Shown in pieces: positions 27,501-39,450 of a DNA stretch of 64,000 nt. Origin of the DNA: Cercopithifilaria johnstoni. Taxonomy: Eukaryota > Nematoda > Chromadorea > Rhabditida > Onchocercidae. The stretch's first letter is position 1, and each line of letters starts with the position of its first letter. Position numbers and translations under genes: made by a program. The stretch is taken from positions 1-64,000 of the forward strand of contig CAKAEH010001408.1 of NCBI GenBank assembly GCA_916381525.1. Direction: 5' to 3'. The notes under the pieces are model-generated. The model was not told where the DNA came from and did not search any database. It worked only from the letters and a program-made list of their open reading frames with translations.

Positions 27501-28369
27501 GTTATTGGAGTGTGAGCAGTTCGTCATCAAACAAATGGAATTGGAAAATGTGAAATGTGAAGGTAACCTTATGGTGAGATTCGCGATGCGCATTGCATTG
27601 AATACGAAATCTTCCACTTCGCTCACCGAAATTCATAAAAAATCGTGTGGAAGAAATACGAGTGGCCAAATTTTCATTTTGATATGCTCCAAGCGAACAT
27701 AATCCCGTTTAGCTGCTACAAAAGGAATTTCCCCGATTTGATTTGCAAATTTCGAACCTCGGTGGACAGGACTTGTATGGTTCAAAGAAAAAGAATCGAA
27801 ATAGTCAAAGTGAAAACATAGCAAAACATCATCAAGACCATGATAAAAATTGCGGATGTAAATCGATTTAGCAAACGTGGTTAGTATTGAAATTTTTAAA
27901 TTTGATATCCAATGGAAAAATTTCCTGGTTGCAAACCTCATCAGAGAAAAATCAAATTATATCCGGCGATTGTAAGCTAGCTGCAGAAATATTAGTCAAA
28001 CAAGCTCAGAAAGGATATTGGTGAGAGAAATAAGAAAATGGAACTTGTATTATGCAAAAGGAATGTGGAAATTTAGAAGTCAATAGAAATTTCGGAATTG
28101 GACGATATAGCTTATAAACAGAAATCATCATACAACAACAGGAAGAAATGCATCAATGCTGATATTGCCCATACAAATTCAAGATTAAGAAGAATGTTTT
28201 GGATACCTAAAGGAAGATCAGAAGTTAAACGATTGTCGAATAAATGGGTACATGGGCTGTAAGCAATTGAAGGCAAAACAATTCAAATTACCAGTTATGC
28301 TTAATTATCCAAGAACTCGAGTAAAATTTCCCGAACATTTGCTCGAATTAGTCTAGGTTATTTAGGTCC

Positions 28370-28880
28370 TATCTTTGTCAATATTGAGATAAGAGTAGCA
28401 AAAAAATGCTTTATTTGCTTGCTTCACTACTACAGCGGTACATTTAGAACTGGCAGATAATTTATCTGCTGAAAGCTTTCTGGTATGTCCTTAGAAGATT
28501 TCTGGCTCGGCGATTATTCCGAATTAATTTGTCTGATAACGTCGGCCAATTTCAATTGGTTTTTCAAACCATATTCGGTCAAGGGACACAATTGACTGAT
28601 TTCCTTTCAAAGGGAGGAATGAAACGGAAGAATATAATTCCAAAGGCTCCCTGGAACGGCGGAGTTTATAGAAGGATAGTCAGCTTAACAAAAAGGACTA
28701 TAAGAAGGAAGTTGTTATGAGAAAAGGATTTAATAACTTTGGTAGTGGAAATAGAAAGTATACTTAATACTCGTCCACTAACTTACGTAAACTTTGATGA
28801 TTTCATAATTCTACGTCCAATTGACTTCATCTCTTCCAACTCTTCTTTATCTATATTAACTGGTAGTAACAATGACCAAA
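28370..28880 (+). pseudogene. Integrase remnant of the BEL/Pao element
   Basis: Contains LSDNVGQF (integrase core Asp) and IIPKAPWNGGVYRRIV, which match the BEL/Pao integrase signature around the catalytic Asp and the APW-GG motif. Upstream segments (GPIFVN and TTAVHLEL-like) are in other frames. Inactivated by stops and shifts. Confidence 0.7.
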
Positions 28881-29150
28881 ATGTTTAACCTCATTTTGGG
28901 TTAAACATTCAGGAAAAAATCATTAAGCATTAATCAACTACACTAAAAATTCTTGATACGCTTTGGTAAATATAGAAAGACGAGTATTTAACTAATCTGA
29001 GACAGCGTACGCAAATGGAACACTCTCTTATTTTCCACGTGCTACAAGTATTTAGCTAATCTGAGAAGTGTAAATCCTAGAACTCCCAGTGAAGGAGAAA
29101 TTGTATTAGTAAACGAATTAGATAGCCCTCGTAGCATACGGAAAATAAAA

Positions 29151-32100
29151 TAAGCGAACTTAACATAGGTCAGGATAAAAAGGTAAGAAGTGCAGTTACC
29201 ACACGGGAAGTTTTTAAATCGATCTATAAATATGTTATATCTTCTAGAAATTAAATAGGAGGGAAGAACAAAGTTCAAGTCAGCAAAGTTCGAGGATTCT
29301 CTAAATGATACCGATAAACAAGAAGAACCCATAGTGCAACAAACTAGAAGCACTATAAGACGATAACAAACTCCAGCCGAAACAAAAGACATCAACGAAG
29401 GCGCTAATTTTATAACGTCAAGATGAATAAAGTCTTCACTACTATTCGACTCTGCTGTACCAAAGCTTTCCCAAAACAAAAAAATCGGCAACATCATCAG
29501 CATCATCATCGTCGTCGTTACCGTTTTCATCCTTATCCTCATCACAGTAACAACCCACCGGTGCACATACGTGTTAGCATTTTCGACTTTGCTCCATCAA
29601 CTTTCCATTTCTCTCCTTTCAAATCTTCAGTTCCCTACCATTAATTATCCCTTTTTGTCCTTTCAAATTCGCTTGTTGAATTTCTTTTAACAACCTCTCC
29701 ACAAATTTCCTTTGTTAAATCTCGACCGACTATAACCGCTTCACCTACAATGCAATCATTATTCTCCTATGATTTTTCAGCAAAAGTACAGTTGGTGCTG
29801 GCAAACTAATGTGCCTTCTCTACGCCTCTGCTAATGCTTTCCTTTCACTTTATTCCATTTCACTGTAAAAAGAAATGGTTTACTTAATCAAGTTGAGTAG
29901 AATGAAGTGATTGCTTTTTCTTAGAATTTCTCTTAGAGATTTTGACTCTGTAGAGGAGTGAAAACTAGGAGAGTTTTCAAAACATTGAAATGTCTTAAAG
30001 CTTGATGTATGCACCACTCATGGTTGATCAATCCAGGAGTAACTCTCGGGAAAACATATTGTAATATCATTATAATGTTGCTGAAATGATAATAAAATAC
30101 CTCATTACTGCAATTTTAAATATCCTTGCTCATTACAATATTGCATTTTATTGAAATTATTAATTGGTCATCATAATCTCTAATTCCATAAAAATTGATT
30201 TCTTTGTGTTATAGCTAAGAAATATATTGCGCATGCTCAAATGAGGATGATTATTATGATAATGATTAATTATGATAATGAATTTAAATAAATCGGAACT
30301 GCTCTTTTGTATTCTTCTGCAAGTATAGCGTCCAGTAATTATTAAAATTTTACAATCCTACATTCTTGTTATCTTTCTTCTATGTTGCATCGATAGAATG
30401 ATACTAAAGATCATTAATCCTTAGTCATTCTATACTTTTAAAAGAATATAAAAGAGAAAATGCAGAACACCTGTACCTCAAACTCGATCTTCTAAATTAG
30501 TGCTTTTGATATTTATCATAAACATTCTCTCGTATTGAACGATTACACTATAAGTTTTGAGTAACATAGCTACTTTCCATTATTAGTTTTCCTGAAGTTG
30601 ATCTAAATTATTCTAATTTCTCATTTTTACCAAGTAGTGATGATGATTGTGATTGTGACAGTAGTTGTCTGCAGAGAAGGTACATTATATACTACAAGAT
30701 GTAATATACTATCATCCTCTTGTTCTCTTGACACATCTCATAAATGAAATAATGTGCATACTCCTACTATCTTCCCTTTCAGATAATTGAAACTGCAAGA
30801 AGAGGAAGATCTTATAATGAATATTTCAAAAGGCTTTTTTTTACACCTTCTTGCATCCCTCTAAAAGCAAAGGAAGGAGTGTTAAATACATCGCAAAATT
30901 GACTGTTGTAACCAATAATGCCACCTGCTAAGCTATAGATGAAAATTCTTATGATATCGATTCATTATCTCTATGGGTATAAATGTTTTTGTAATCATAC
31001 TACAGTATTGCTAAATTGAATTTTAGATTATGATTTGAAGAAGGCTAGAATCGATCGCATATATTTTTCTTTTAATAATTTCATTTTGATCATCAAGGCT
31101 AATTACTTAGACTAAAAGATGTAAAGTTGTTACATCATTCTTCGAATTAAAAAAAAATCACTTCAAATTACAACATTTTTTGAAGTAGTAGTATGTTTCG
31201 GAATTATTTAGCTTAGAAAGCGAAGATGATATTCAAACGGCAGTTTTCTTTCCAGATTTTTGTCTAAGGCGCATTAGTCATCAGAAGCCTTTTCAAGCTA
31301 AAAGGATGGGAGACATGTGTATATATATATGTGTTTTGCTATTTATATCACGGAAGTAAAATGTTCAATAATAATATCACAACCCTAACAGAGGCTTTTT
31401 AATAAATGGCTTCATTTCTCCTTTTCATTCTTCCATAGCTCTTTTTTTGCTTTACTCTTTTCAGTAAAATAAGAAAAGGCATTTCTTTTCTGGCCATCGA
31501 TTGATAATTTTTATTTCACAATTTCTGTGATTTCCTTTTATTTTAACTTAAACTTTTTTTTATTACACATTTCATTTTCATTTTTCTATTGATCTCTTTG
31601 AAAGTTAAAAATAATTTAAAAATAATTTGACTTTATTATTACTACAAATTAATACACACAAATCTGTTCTATCAGTTGTTATCATTTATCTAATCAGTGT
31701 AACATTGAAATCTTTCATTCCCATTTTCATTTCACATACGTATTTATCCTCCCATACTTTCTATAAGTTTATTTGTATTTACACATTCGTTATGCTATGA
31801 AATAATCTTACCTGTTCTTTTATGGTTACAAAAGTTCATATATATCCTATTTATTATTGTTGAAGTTTAATCATTTTTTCTCATATGCCTTCTGAATATT
31901 CAGTTTTTTTTTTTTTAAAATGATATCAATTTCATCTCTAAGTTTTCTAAGTATTATCAATAAAAAAAAATGATAATTAAGTTTGAATTTCGTTTTTTCT
32001 TTTATTTTAGCGATTTACTAATTGATAACAAAAATTTCTCTTTTTTTGCAAAATAATCTAAAAAATTGTAAATTGAATTATAGGAATATTCTTTTTTCGT

Positions 32101-32687
32101 CACTAATTCGATAGTTTCTTATAAATTTTCAATTATTTTGTTTAGACTATTTTTTCTATGTTTCTTGAAGACATAATATCAGGCTTGCCCAGATCTCTTA
32201 TCAGTAATTACTGATTTTACATTTCTTTGTATTTCCACTACAAGTGTATTGATGGTTCCTCTCTTTTTTTATTCAAATTATTATATGAATTTCATAATGC
32301 TTACAGAGGACGTACGATCGCGGGTGCGTAGTAGCTCATCATTCTGACAAGACAAAACAACCCTTAAATGGGGACTGCTCTGGATCTGAGCGGAAACATC
32401 TGCTGTTGCTGCTATTGCTATTTCATGATAACCAGCATCAATATTACATAATTTGAGTTAAGGTTATCATTCATTTAATACTAATATTTCCGTAATAAAT
32501 AGTAAGTACCACAGTTTGTAAGCACTTCCCAGAATAGCACTGAAATGTAGTGATTATTGCGAAAAACTTTATTGTTTTTTTTCAGTATTTGTTTAATGTA
32601 GTCATAAAAATTCTTAAAAACAATTTAAAACAAATTGTCTTGATTATTTAATGTTTGAGAAATTTTTCAATATAAAATAAATTTAAG
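29151..32687. other. Intergenic region upstream of the innexin gene
   Basis: No supportable gene. The GC-richer stretch at 29.4-29.6 kb has a His/Arg-rich trinucleotide run (cat/cgt) and is probably low complexity. Possible 5' exons or promoter of the innexin gene lie in the last kilobase; a short segment at 32308-32324 flanked by ag and gtgcgt could be a 5' exon but cannot be proven. Confidence 0.5.
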
Positions 32688-32710
32688 GACTGGCCAGTAG
32701 TGGCAGTGGG

Positions 32711-35700
32711 ATGCTGCTCTATTACTTGGCGGCCATCTTCAAAGGTCTCCATCCACGAGTTGATGATGATTTTGTTGATAAGCTCAATTACCACTATACC
32801 TCTGCCATTATTTTTGCATTCGCAATTATCGTTTCTGCAAAACAATACGTTGGTAAGTTTTCTCTTTTCCGCTAATTAGCAAGTTGTACATTACCGCCAG
32901 GATATTATTGATATAGTTATTAGTCGGAGTCTATTTTAAAAAAAAGGAAAAAGAACAAAGAATAAAAATAAGACTAAATTTTGGAAAGTTTTTCAAAGTA
33001 TAAAAAAATTCTCAGCTCTTTCGTTGTTCCATAAAGGTGCAAAACGACATTTCTATTTATCTTGCCAGATTTTTGTTAGTTTTTATTAGGAAGAAAAACT
33101 TTTAGACAAAAATGTTGCAATGAAATCAACAATAAACACTTTAATCATTGCAATGATTTGTTACTTACTAAATGATGTTTGTGAAAGAAAATAAGATATA
33201 ACAACTATTCGTAATTTAGAAACATTGAATATAATAAATCTAGAACCTAAAATTTCGAATTAATGTTTCTCATTTGCTGTTGGGCAGGTACAATATCAAG
33301 TTGTCAGAAAAATAGATATGGACAAGTGTGAAGGATACGAAGCTAATGAAGCTCCGTTACTTCATTCTGTCTTGCATCTCTATAACACTGCAAAAAAGGA
33401 ACAGAATTCTAAAATCACAAGCTGTCAGAATATTGTTTAAATAATGTAATTGAGATGTAAGGTAGTGGCTAGAGGTTTTAAACATTCAAGTATTAAGAAA
33501 TTTTCAGTGTGGCTATTTCAGTTTAAATGCATTCCACATTTCAGGATATCCAATCCAATGCTGGGTGCCAGCACAATTTACGGATGCATGGGAACAGTAT
33601 ACAGAAAACTATTGTTGGGTGGAAAATACATACTATTTGCCTTTAACAAGTGCTTTTCCGCTGGAGTATGGCGATAGGAGGTTTTTTTTTTTCAAACTAA
33701 CACGAAGTGAACTTAAGAATTGAAGTAATGTATTTTAAAATGGTTTTATATTTTTGTTTTATTTGCATCAATAATACGATCTTATCAGTTCCCAGAGGAT
33801 AATTGCAGGGCTCGTCAAATTAGCTACTATCAATGGGTACCATTCGTACTCGCTCTTGAGGCTTTAATGTTCTACATTCCATGCATTATGTGGAGAGGTT
33901 TATTACACTGGCACTCAGGTGAATCCCAACTTTATTAACTTTTCGATTCTTCTAATTATTGGGATCGGAAAAGATCGAAGAATTATTTTAATCTGATCAG
34001 ATGATATGTTATTTTACTCCCTAGGTGGAAATGACTATTCTTCGTGAATTGCTACTAATGACTTGCCATGGATCTTTTGACATACTTTCTACGACTTTCT
34101 TAGCTAAAATCCGTATTTCTTCTTGGGTCATTCTTGAAACGAACTTCAAGGTCACATTCCACTGTCCGAAAATGTTACTTCCGTATATCTTTTTTTCTAC
34201 CCTCTTTCGTTACATAATTTCACTATACTTTTTTAAGCTTTTTAAAGCTACTTGCGTTCGAATATGTATGTTCCCATCAACTCAAATGCACGCCATTGTG
34301 CAATGCAGCACTTATGACTCATTTAACCGAAATCATTATTTTGAATATTCTTAAAAGTTGAGTAATTTGTGAATTTCTGAAATTGTTTTTGTTAACTATT
34401 ACTGTAAGAATACTGAGACTGTGTTAATCGCATACTAATGAATCAGGAGTAAATCAATATAATAATTAAGTATTAATGAAATAGTTGAATACAGGGAACA
34501 TTACGGGAACATCTGAAGATGATAAGTGTAGATCAACTATATCGATTAGTTCTTGTTCAAATGGAGATAAAATACCTGTGCGATGAGTTTTCGTTACATT
34601 TTGGGTTAGTGAAAAAAAATGAAACATTGTAAAAACTTAGCGTAGTAAAATTCAGGGATTAATGTTCAAAGCCTAACACAAATGGCTTGTGATGCAAGAA
34701 TGATGGATGCAGATGCTAGAGCAGCAACAGTGCAAACTATTGCTGGACATATGGAAGATGCCCTGGAAATACAAAGGGAGGTAAGGATGATTTTAAACTG
34801 CTTACTTGGACACTTAATCAGTGAGGTAAATAATTGGCTGAAATGAAAATATAATTGATTAGATTAATCTGTGATTAATAATCAAATATATCAAGAAGTA
34901 TGAGAGGAATGCTTAATATTAAGATATTTAGGTAACAGATGTATCCGGGATGTGCGTTAGTAAGAGATGGAGTTCATATGTGACTTGTTTGTACGTATTT
35001 ATCAAAATGTTATATTTGATCAATGTTATTGGGCAGATATTTTTATTAAATACTTTCCTCGGTACTGACAATATCTTTTATGGTTTCCATATACTCAAGG
35101 ATCTGCTCAGAGGTCGTGAATGGGAAGTGAGCGGTAATTTTCCCCGCGTCACTATGTGTGATTTTGAGGTATGCACTATTGGTTGAATACATTTATTCAA
35201 ATTGTAGCATTAAGATAGAGGAATCTGAATTTTTAAAAATGTTCAAGAAGGTATCGTAATTCGAAAATTGATTCTTTCCTTAAAAAAGTACTGGCAACTG
35301 TTGTATTCATTTAATATATGGAAATGTATATGAAAATGGTAAATTTTAGGTACGTGTTCTCGGTAATGTTCATCATCATACTGTACAATGTGTACTGATG
35401 ATAAATATGTTCAATGAAAAAATATTTTTATTTCTGTGGTTTTGGTATTTCATGGTATCGATAGTAAGTATGTTTTCCATGGGTCACTGGATGCTCATGT
35501 CATTTCTCCCAGGCCAAGTAAATGTTGTTTTTTTTTGCTTTCGACTGTTTTAATCCTTTGTGAAACATTTTCACATCTTTGGAACATTGCTGGATTGAAG
35601 CATAGATCTAAATGCCAATTGTCATTGGTCAATTTTATTCTGGGCAAAACAATTGCACCCATATTTAATTATCAGATGATTTTGGTTTAGCAAACTGTTT

Positions 35701-36211
35701 TGACGAAAAATGTCAATGAAAGGAGATGCAAATTGCTAACAATTATATCGAAGGGTCAAGTTCTTTTCTAGCTTAAGTGAAAATGAGCCGATTAAAAAGT
35801 AATCCTTTCTAGCATATGAAATTTATTCGGAAATATTTAAAAGCGACAGATCTGGCAACGGATCGGCAGTCTGTTAAAAAGTTTGTGCACAAATTTCTTG
35901 GATATGATGGTGTATTTTGCATGAGGATGATAAGTGCACATGCTGGCGATATTATGGCCACTGAACTGATCGTCGCTTTATGGCATAATTTCAATGACAG
36001 GTTATTTTTTGCTAGCTTATGGAAGCATGTGGATCACCGATTTAGTTTCAAAAATGACATTTACTGTATCATGAATTTTTGAAAGCTAAGGAAAATTTTG
36101 TTTTGTAGGGTGCGAAAGAGTCCCATTGAAATGTTTGAAGGTGGTGTCACACAAAGTCCCAGCAAACTGGACGCAAACTTTAAAACATGGCTATTAGGAC
36201 AAACCAGGTGA
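32711..36211 (+). CDS. Innexin gap-junction protein, UNC-7/UNC-9 type
   Basis: Forms invertebrate gap-junction channels or hemichannels in the plasma membrane. Eight exons: 32711-32852, 33545-33680, 33809-33918, 34656-34780, 34932-35168, 35350-35517, 35813-36000, 36109-36211; 1209 nt, 402 residues, all junctions in phase. It shows the four membrane spans, the signature YYQWVPFVLALEALMFYIPC at the start of TM2, extracellular loop cysteines (IQCWVP and ENYCW in loop 1), and the conserved FPRVTMCDFEVRVLGN and VQCVLMINMFNEKIFLFLWF. The N-terminal LHPRVDDDFVDKLNYHYT is close to nematode UNC-7 (neuronal and muscle electrical coupling). The frame is open upstream of this Met back to an acceptor at 32687, and UNC-7 proteins can have long N-terminal extensions, so a longer form is possible. 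The stop overlaps a potential donor. A poly(A) signal aataaa is at 36385. The exact orthologue is uncertain. Confidence 0.92.
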
Positions 36212-36888
36212 ATTAAATTAGAAATTTTATAATTTATTATTGCCATGAGAGCTAACTGATACTGTATTAATAAACAATGCGAAGAATGGATCACTTCTCC
36301 ACAGTTTACCATAAGCCATGATTTTTGAATGTTTTATTTAAACATAAACTTTCAATTTATTTTTTCACTTATTCTGAGTATGGGAATAAAATATCAATTT
36401 TTAAATTAGTGATTATCTGTAGCAAAATGATTGTTGCATTATTAAAAATGTTTTTCTAAAGTTTAAACTTTCAATTTGTTTGTGAAAAATTCTTCAGCAT
36501 TAATTTCTTCGACGGTAATTAAAAATTTGAAATAAAATTTTATCGATATAATCAGAAAACGAATATCACTTGATGGAAGTATTCCTTAAGGAATAAACCA
36601 CCTTTCGATGGTTCAAATCCAGCGCGAAGCAAGAAACGCCGGAAATCGGATGGTTATTTCACTTTCGTTTGAACGACATACCATCATAAATTGCTATTAT
36701 TATTGCAATACATTGTTGTTTATCCCATTTCTAACATCATATCCACAGAATAAACGAAAAAAAAACCCTATTAAATAATATAATATGTTTTATTCCGCAA
36801 TTATTGTATCACTCTGTTAATTTCTATTTAACGCTACTTCGTAATAATTGATTTTTACTCTTGTTGCTATCCTTCTCCTCCTCCAACT

Positions 36889-36889
36889 T

Positions 36890-36948
<59 letters not shown>

Positions 36949-36987
36949 GCTACTACTGCTACTACTATTATTATTATTATTATTATC
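36889..36987. repeat. (CTA)n followed by (ATT)n trinucleotide repeat
   Basis: About 26 CTA units with two TGC interruptions, then ATT units. It creates a meaningless poly-Leu frame on the + strand. Confidence 0.95.
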
Positions 36988-39044
36988 ATTATCACTATTA
37001 TTATTACTCCTATTGCAGTTTCCTGTAACTTGTACTTTCTTTTCATTCCTGAAGTATTACCTTCTTTTTCATTCCCTCTCCCCTTCCCATTCTTATTGAT
37101 ACGGAAAATGTTTGAAGTTTTGAAAAATGACCTTTATTTGTGCACCTATATTTTTTAACATTCATCTCTCTAAGAGTCTCTTTTGAAAGAAAAAATAAGT
37201 GAAGTTGAATAATATTATATTATATGGACAGCGTTTTGCCATACTTCTTGGTGTGTATGCCTTATGTTTTTGGTGGGGAGAATTCAAAAAGCCAGTTTTG
37301 ATCGGTGATGTTGTTTGCTCTTTTTTTTTGTCCTAAAATTGAAGGCAAAAAACTTTTTGTATCTTCTTTTAAGACTGTAAAAGGTATTCATTGAAAAATG
37401 ATTTTATCTGTGAGTTGGCAATCATTATACCTGTCTTTTTAACAAAACAGTCGAATGCTTTTTATTTTTAATAAAAACAGTCGAATGTTTTAAAAAATTT
37501 TTTTGAAACAAAGATGAAAATAATTTTTGATCTCAAAAGTAATATATACTTCGGTAATTCCTAAAATATCCAATTCGTTTAATTTCCAAATTCCTCTATA
37601 GATGTGTTCAATTCTCTAATGAAATATTATCCTGTTTAAGGGATACGAATCAGATAGAGGTGTTTCATGTTCCCTATCTTTATACTGCCATTTACCCAAT
37701 TAGTTGTTGAACGATTGCTGTATTTGTTTTCTGATCAGTTAAAAATTTTTCATGTTATAAATTGTCATTTCACTTCAATCGGCAACCTTTTAGCGGTTAA
37801 TTCGTTCTCGTACAGTGCGCATATGACAGTCTTATTTTATAATAACTATTGAAAGCCTATAGTTAACTTAAATTAATCTTATTAAGCTCATCATTAGATG
37901 GAAGCTTTTATTAGTTTTTGAAGAAGACTTTTAAAGTTTCTTGAAATCTCTTTGATTTAATACCATCTTCTTATTCTATTAGTTGATAGCATGAATGCAT
38001 AATCTAATCACCTGTCAAACACGATGAAATTGATGATTACGAATTATCATCTGTTGCTGAAATCCGTTCTCGACAATAAAAAAAAACAGATATACACAAG
38101 CGTAAAATAGCAACAGTTTTAATATGAAAAATTATATTACGGGTCTTTCATTTTTCTCTTTCCTTTACATAATTTTAAAATTTATTTTTATCCGTTTAAT
38201 CTTTTCAATTACAATTGTAATAACTGTGATGATAAATAAAATGTGGTGATTGTAGCACATTTGACACATTTACGTTGAAAATATTATAGCAAATCCCATT
38301 TCTTTATCATTTTTAAAACTACACCAAACCTCCAAGAGTTACGAATTAACTCAGTTTTTTAAAGGAAAATTGAATTCTGAAAAGAGACTTGGATGTTGTT
38401 AGGAAGTTTGCCAACTTTTGCACCACTGAGAAGAACTAAACCACCGAATCCACTCAAAAATCCGAAATGGAACTTTTTTTGTGATTTAAAATTACAGAAA
38501 TCAATTAGTGGTTATTGTCGATATCGAGTGCTTACCACTAAGGGAACATATATTTTAGACACCATATTCATCAGGATTGGTTACTTTCCTTTATTGCTTA
38601 TAATAATTCCCTCTTATTTTAAATTGTTTTTGCATTTTAGATTTTATTTACTTTTTTTTTATTCCCAAAATTTGATTCGGATTCATTATCAGTACATCTG
38701 CTGTACTGTTTCCTGTTGAGAAATGAAGTAATACTTCAAAATTCTATGTGAGTGAAATATCTCTTCCCTCAAATGCACAGCAGTTCATTTTTAATTTTAA
38801 TTATCCAGCAATACAGCTTGAGGTGTAAAATGACGGTCCAAATATTCTTTCCTTTAAGTTTCAAGGTGTTGAAAGATACTTTCGTCTTAATTCGAGAGAT
38901 TATAAATGGACCAATTAATAAAGGAATCATTATATCTGGATTAAAAAAATTTATATTGCAAAAGCAATTGAAAACAAGCAGTAACTTCAAATCACACAAT
39001 TTATTTTGAATTCAAAATTACCTTTCAATGATTATTTTTTTGGT

Positions 39045-39069
39045 TATGTTATCAATAATAAAATCATGC

Positions 39070-39100
<31 letters not shown>

Positions 39101-39148
39101 TGTTATCAATAATAAAATAGCTTAACAACATGTTATCAAGAACAAAAT
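39045..39148. repeat. AT microsatellite flanked by three copies of a short motif
   Basis: The motif tgttatcaataataaaat occurs twice, once each side of a (TA)n tract at 39071-39094, and a third time in a diverged form (tgttatcaagaacaaaat) just after. Confidence 0.85.
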
Positions 39149-39450
39149 AAAAAAATACTCCTCATTGGCACGAATCTCTCGAATGGTACTAATTTTTTTT
39201 GCAATCTAAATTTATTACATAGAATCTTATGAATATCTATCTTCTTCATGATATCATCGAAGCGATCCCTCACTTCCTCTAATATTTTGACCAAAAAAAC
39301 TTTTGCAGAACTAAAATTTTTATTGTTGAATTTAATATTTTATTGTTTCTTTTGAAATTAGTGATATAAACCGCTAAAGAAGAAAGATGTATAATGAAAT
39401 ATCATATTATAACAAGTTTTTTAGTTTAACTGTCAAGAATTATTGTCAAA

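Larger units (their letters stand above)
25080..29150 (+). mobile_element. Degraded BEL/Pao-type retroelement
   Basis: A non-functional relic with many stops and frameshifts. In order it shows a gag-like start (about 25230), a segment resembling the BEL gag DUF1759 region (FNGDPKLW near 25677), a zinc-knuckle remnant (HCKGPH near 26480), an aspartic-protease remnant (LFDNGSQIS near 26680), an RNase H-like section (27240-27500), an integrase core and a C-terminal piece (GEIVLVNELDSPRS near 29090). BEL/Pao elements are reported as common in filarial genomes. The distance from protease to integrase (about 1.7 kb) is short for a full reverse transcriptase plus RNase H, so much of the polymerase appears lost or scrambled. 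I could not find flanking long terminal repeats, and the borders are approximate. Confidence 0.8.
36212..39450. other. Intergenic region between innexin and glutathione peroxidase
   Basis: Holds the innexin 3' UTR (aataaa at 36385-36390), a CTA/ATT trinucleotide repeat at 36889-36987, and an AT microsatellite with repeated flanks at about 39045-39140. No coding exon is supported. The promoter of the peroxidase gene must lie near its end. Confidence 0.6.

Noticed and set aside
25080..29150. Possible coding function for the retroelement
   Set aside because: Numerous stops and frame breaks in every domain and an altered protease motif rule out an intact product.
29042..29566. 174-codon open frame on the - strand
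   Set aside because: It is largely antisense to the retroelement 3' end and a trinucleotide run; the peptide has no recognisable domain.
35441..35470. GTAAGTATG donor-like site inside innexin exon 6
   Set aside because: Reading through it keeps the conserved fourth membrane span (WMLMSFLPGQ), so the real donor is at 35517.
36590..36640. tRNA-like B box (ggttcaaatcc)
   Set aside because: No matching acceptor stem, A box or anticodon arm could be built upstream, so it is not a tRNA gene.
36848..37099. Open frame with a 30-plus leucine run
   Set aside because: It is just the CTA trinucleotide microsatellite read in one frame.
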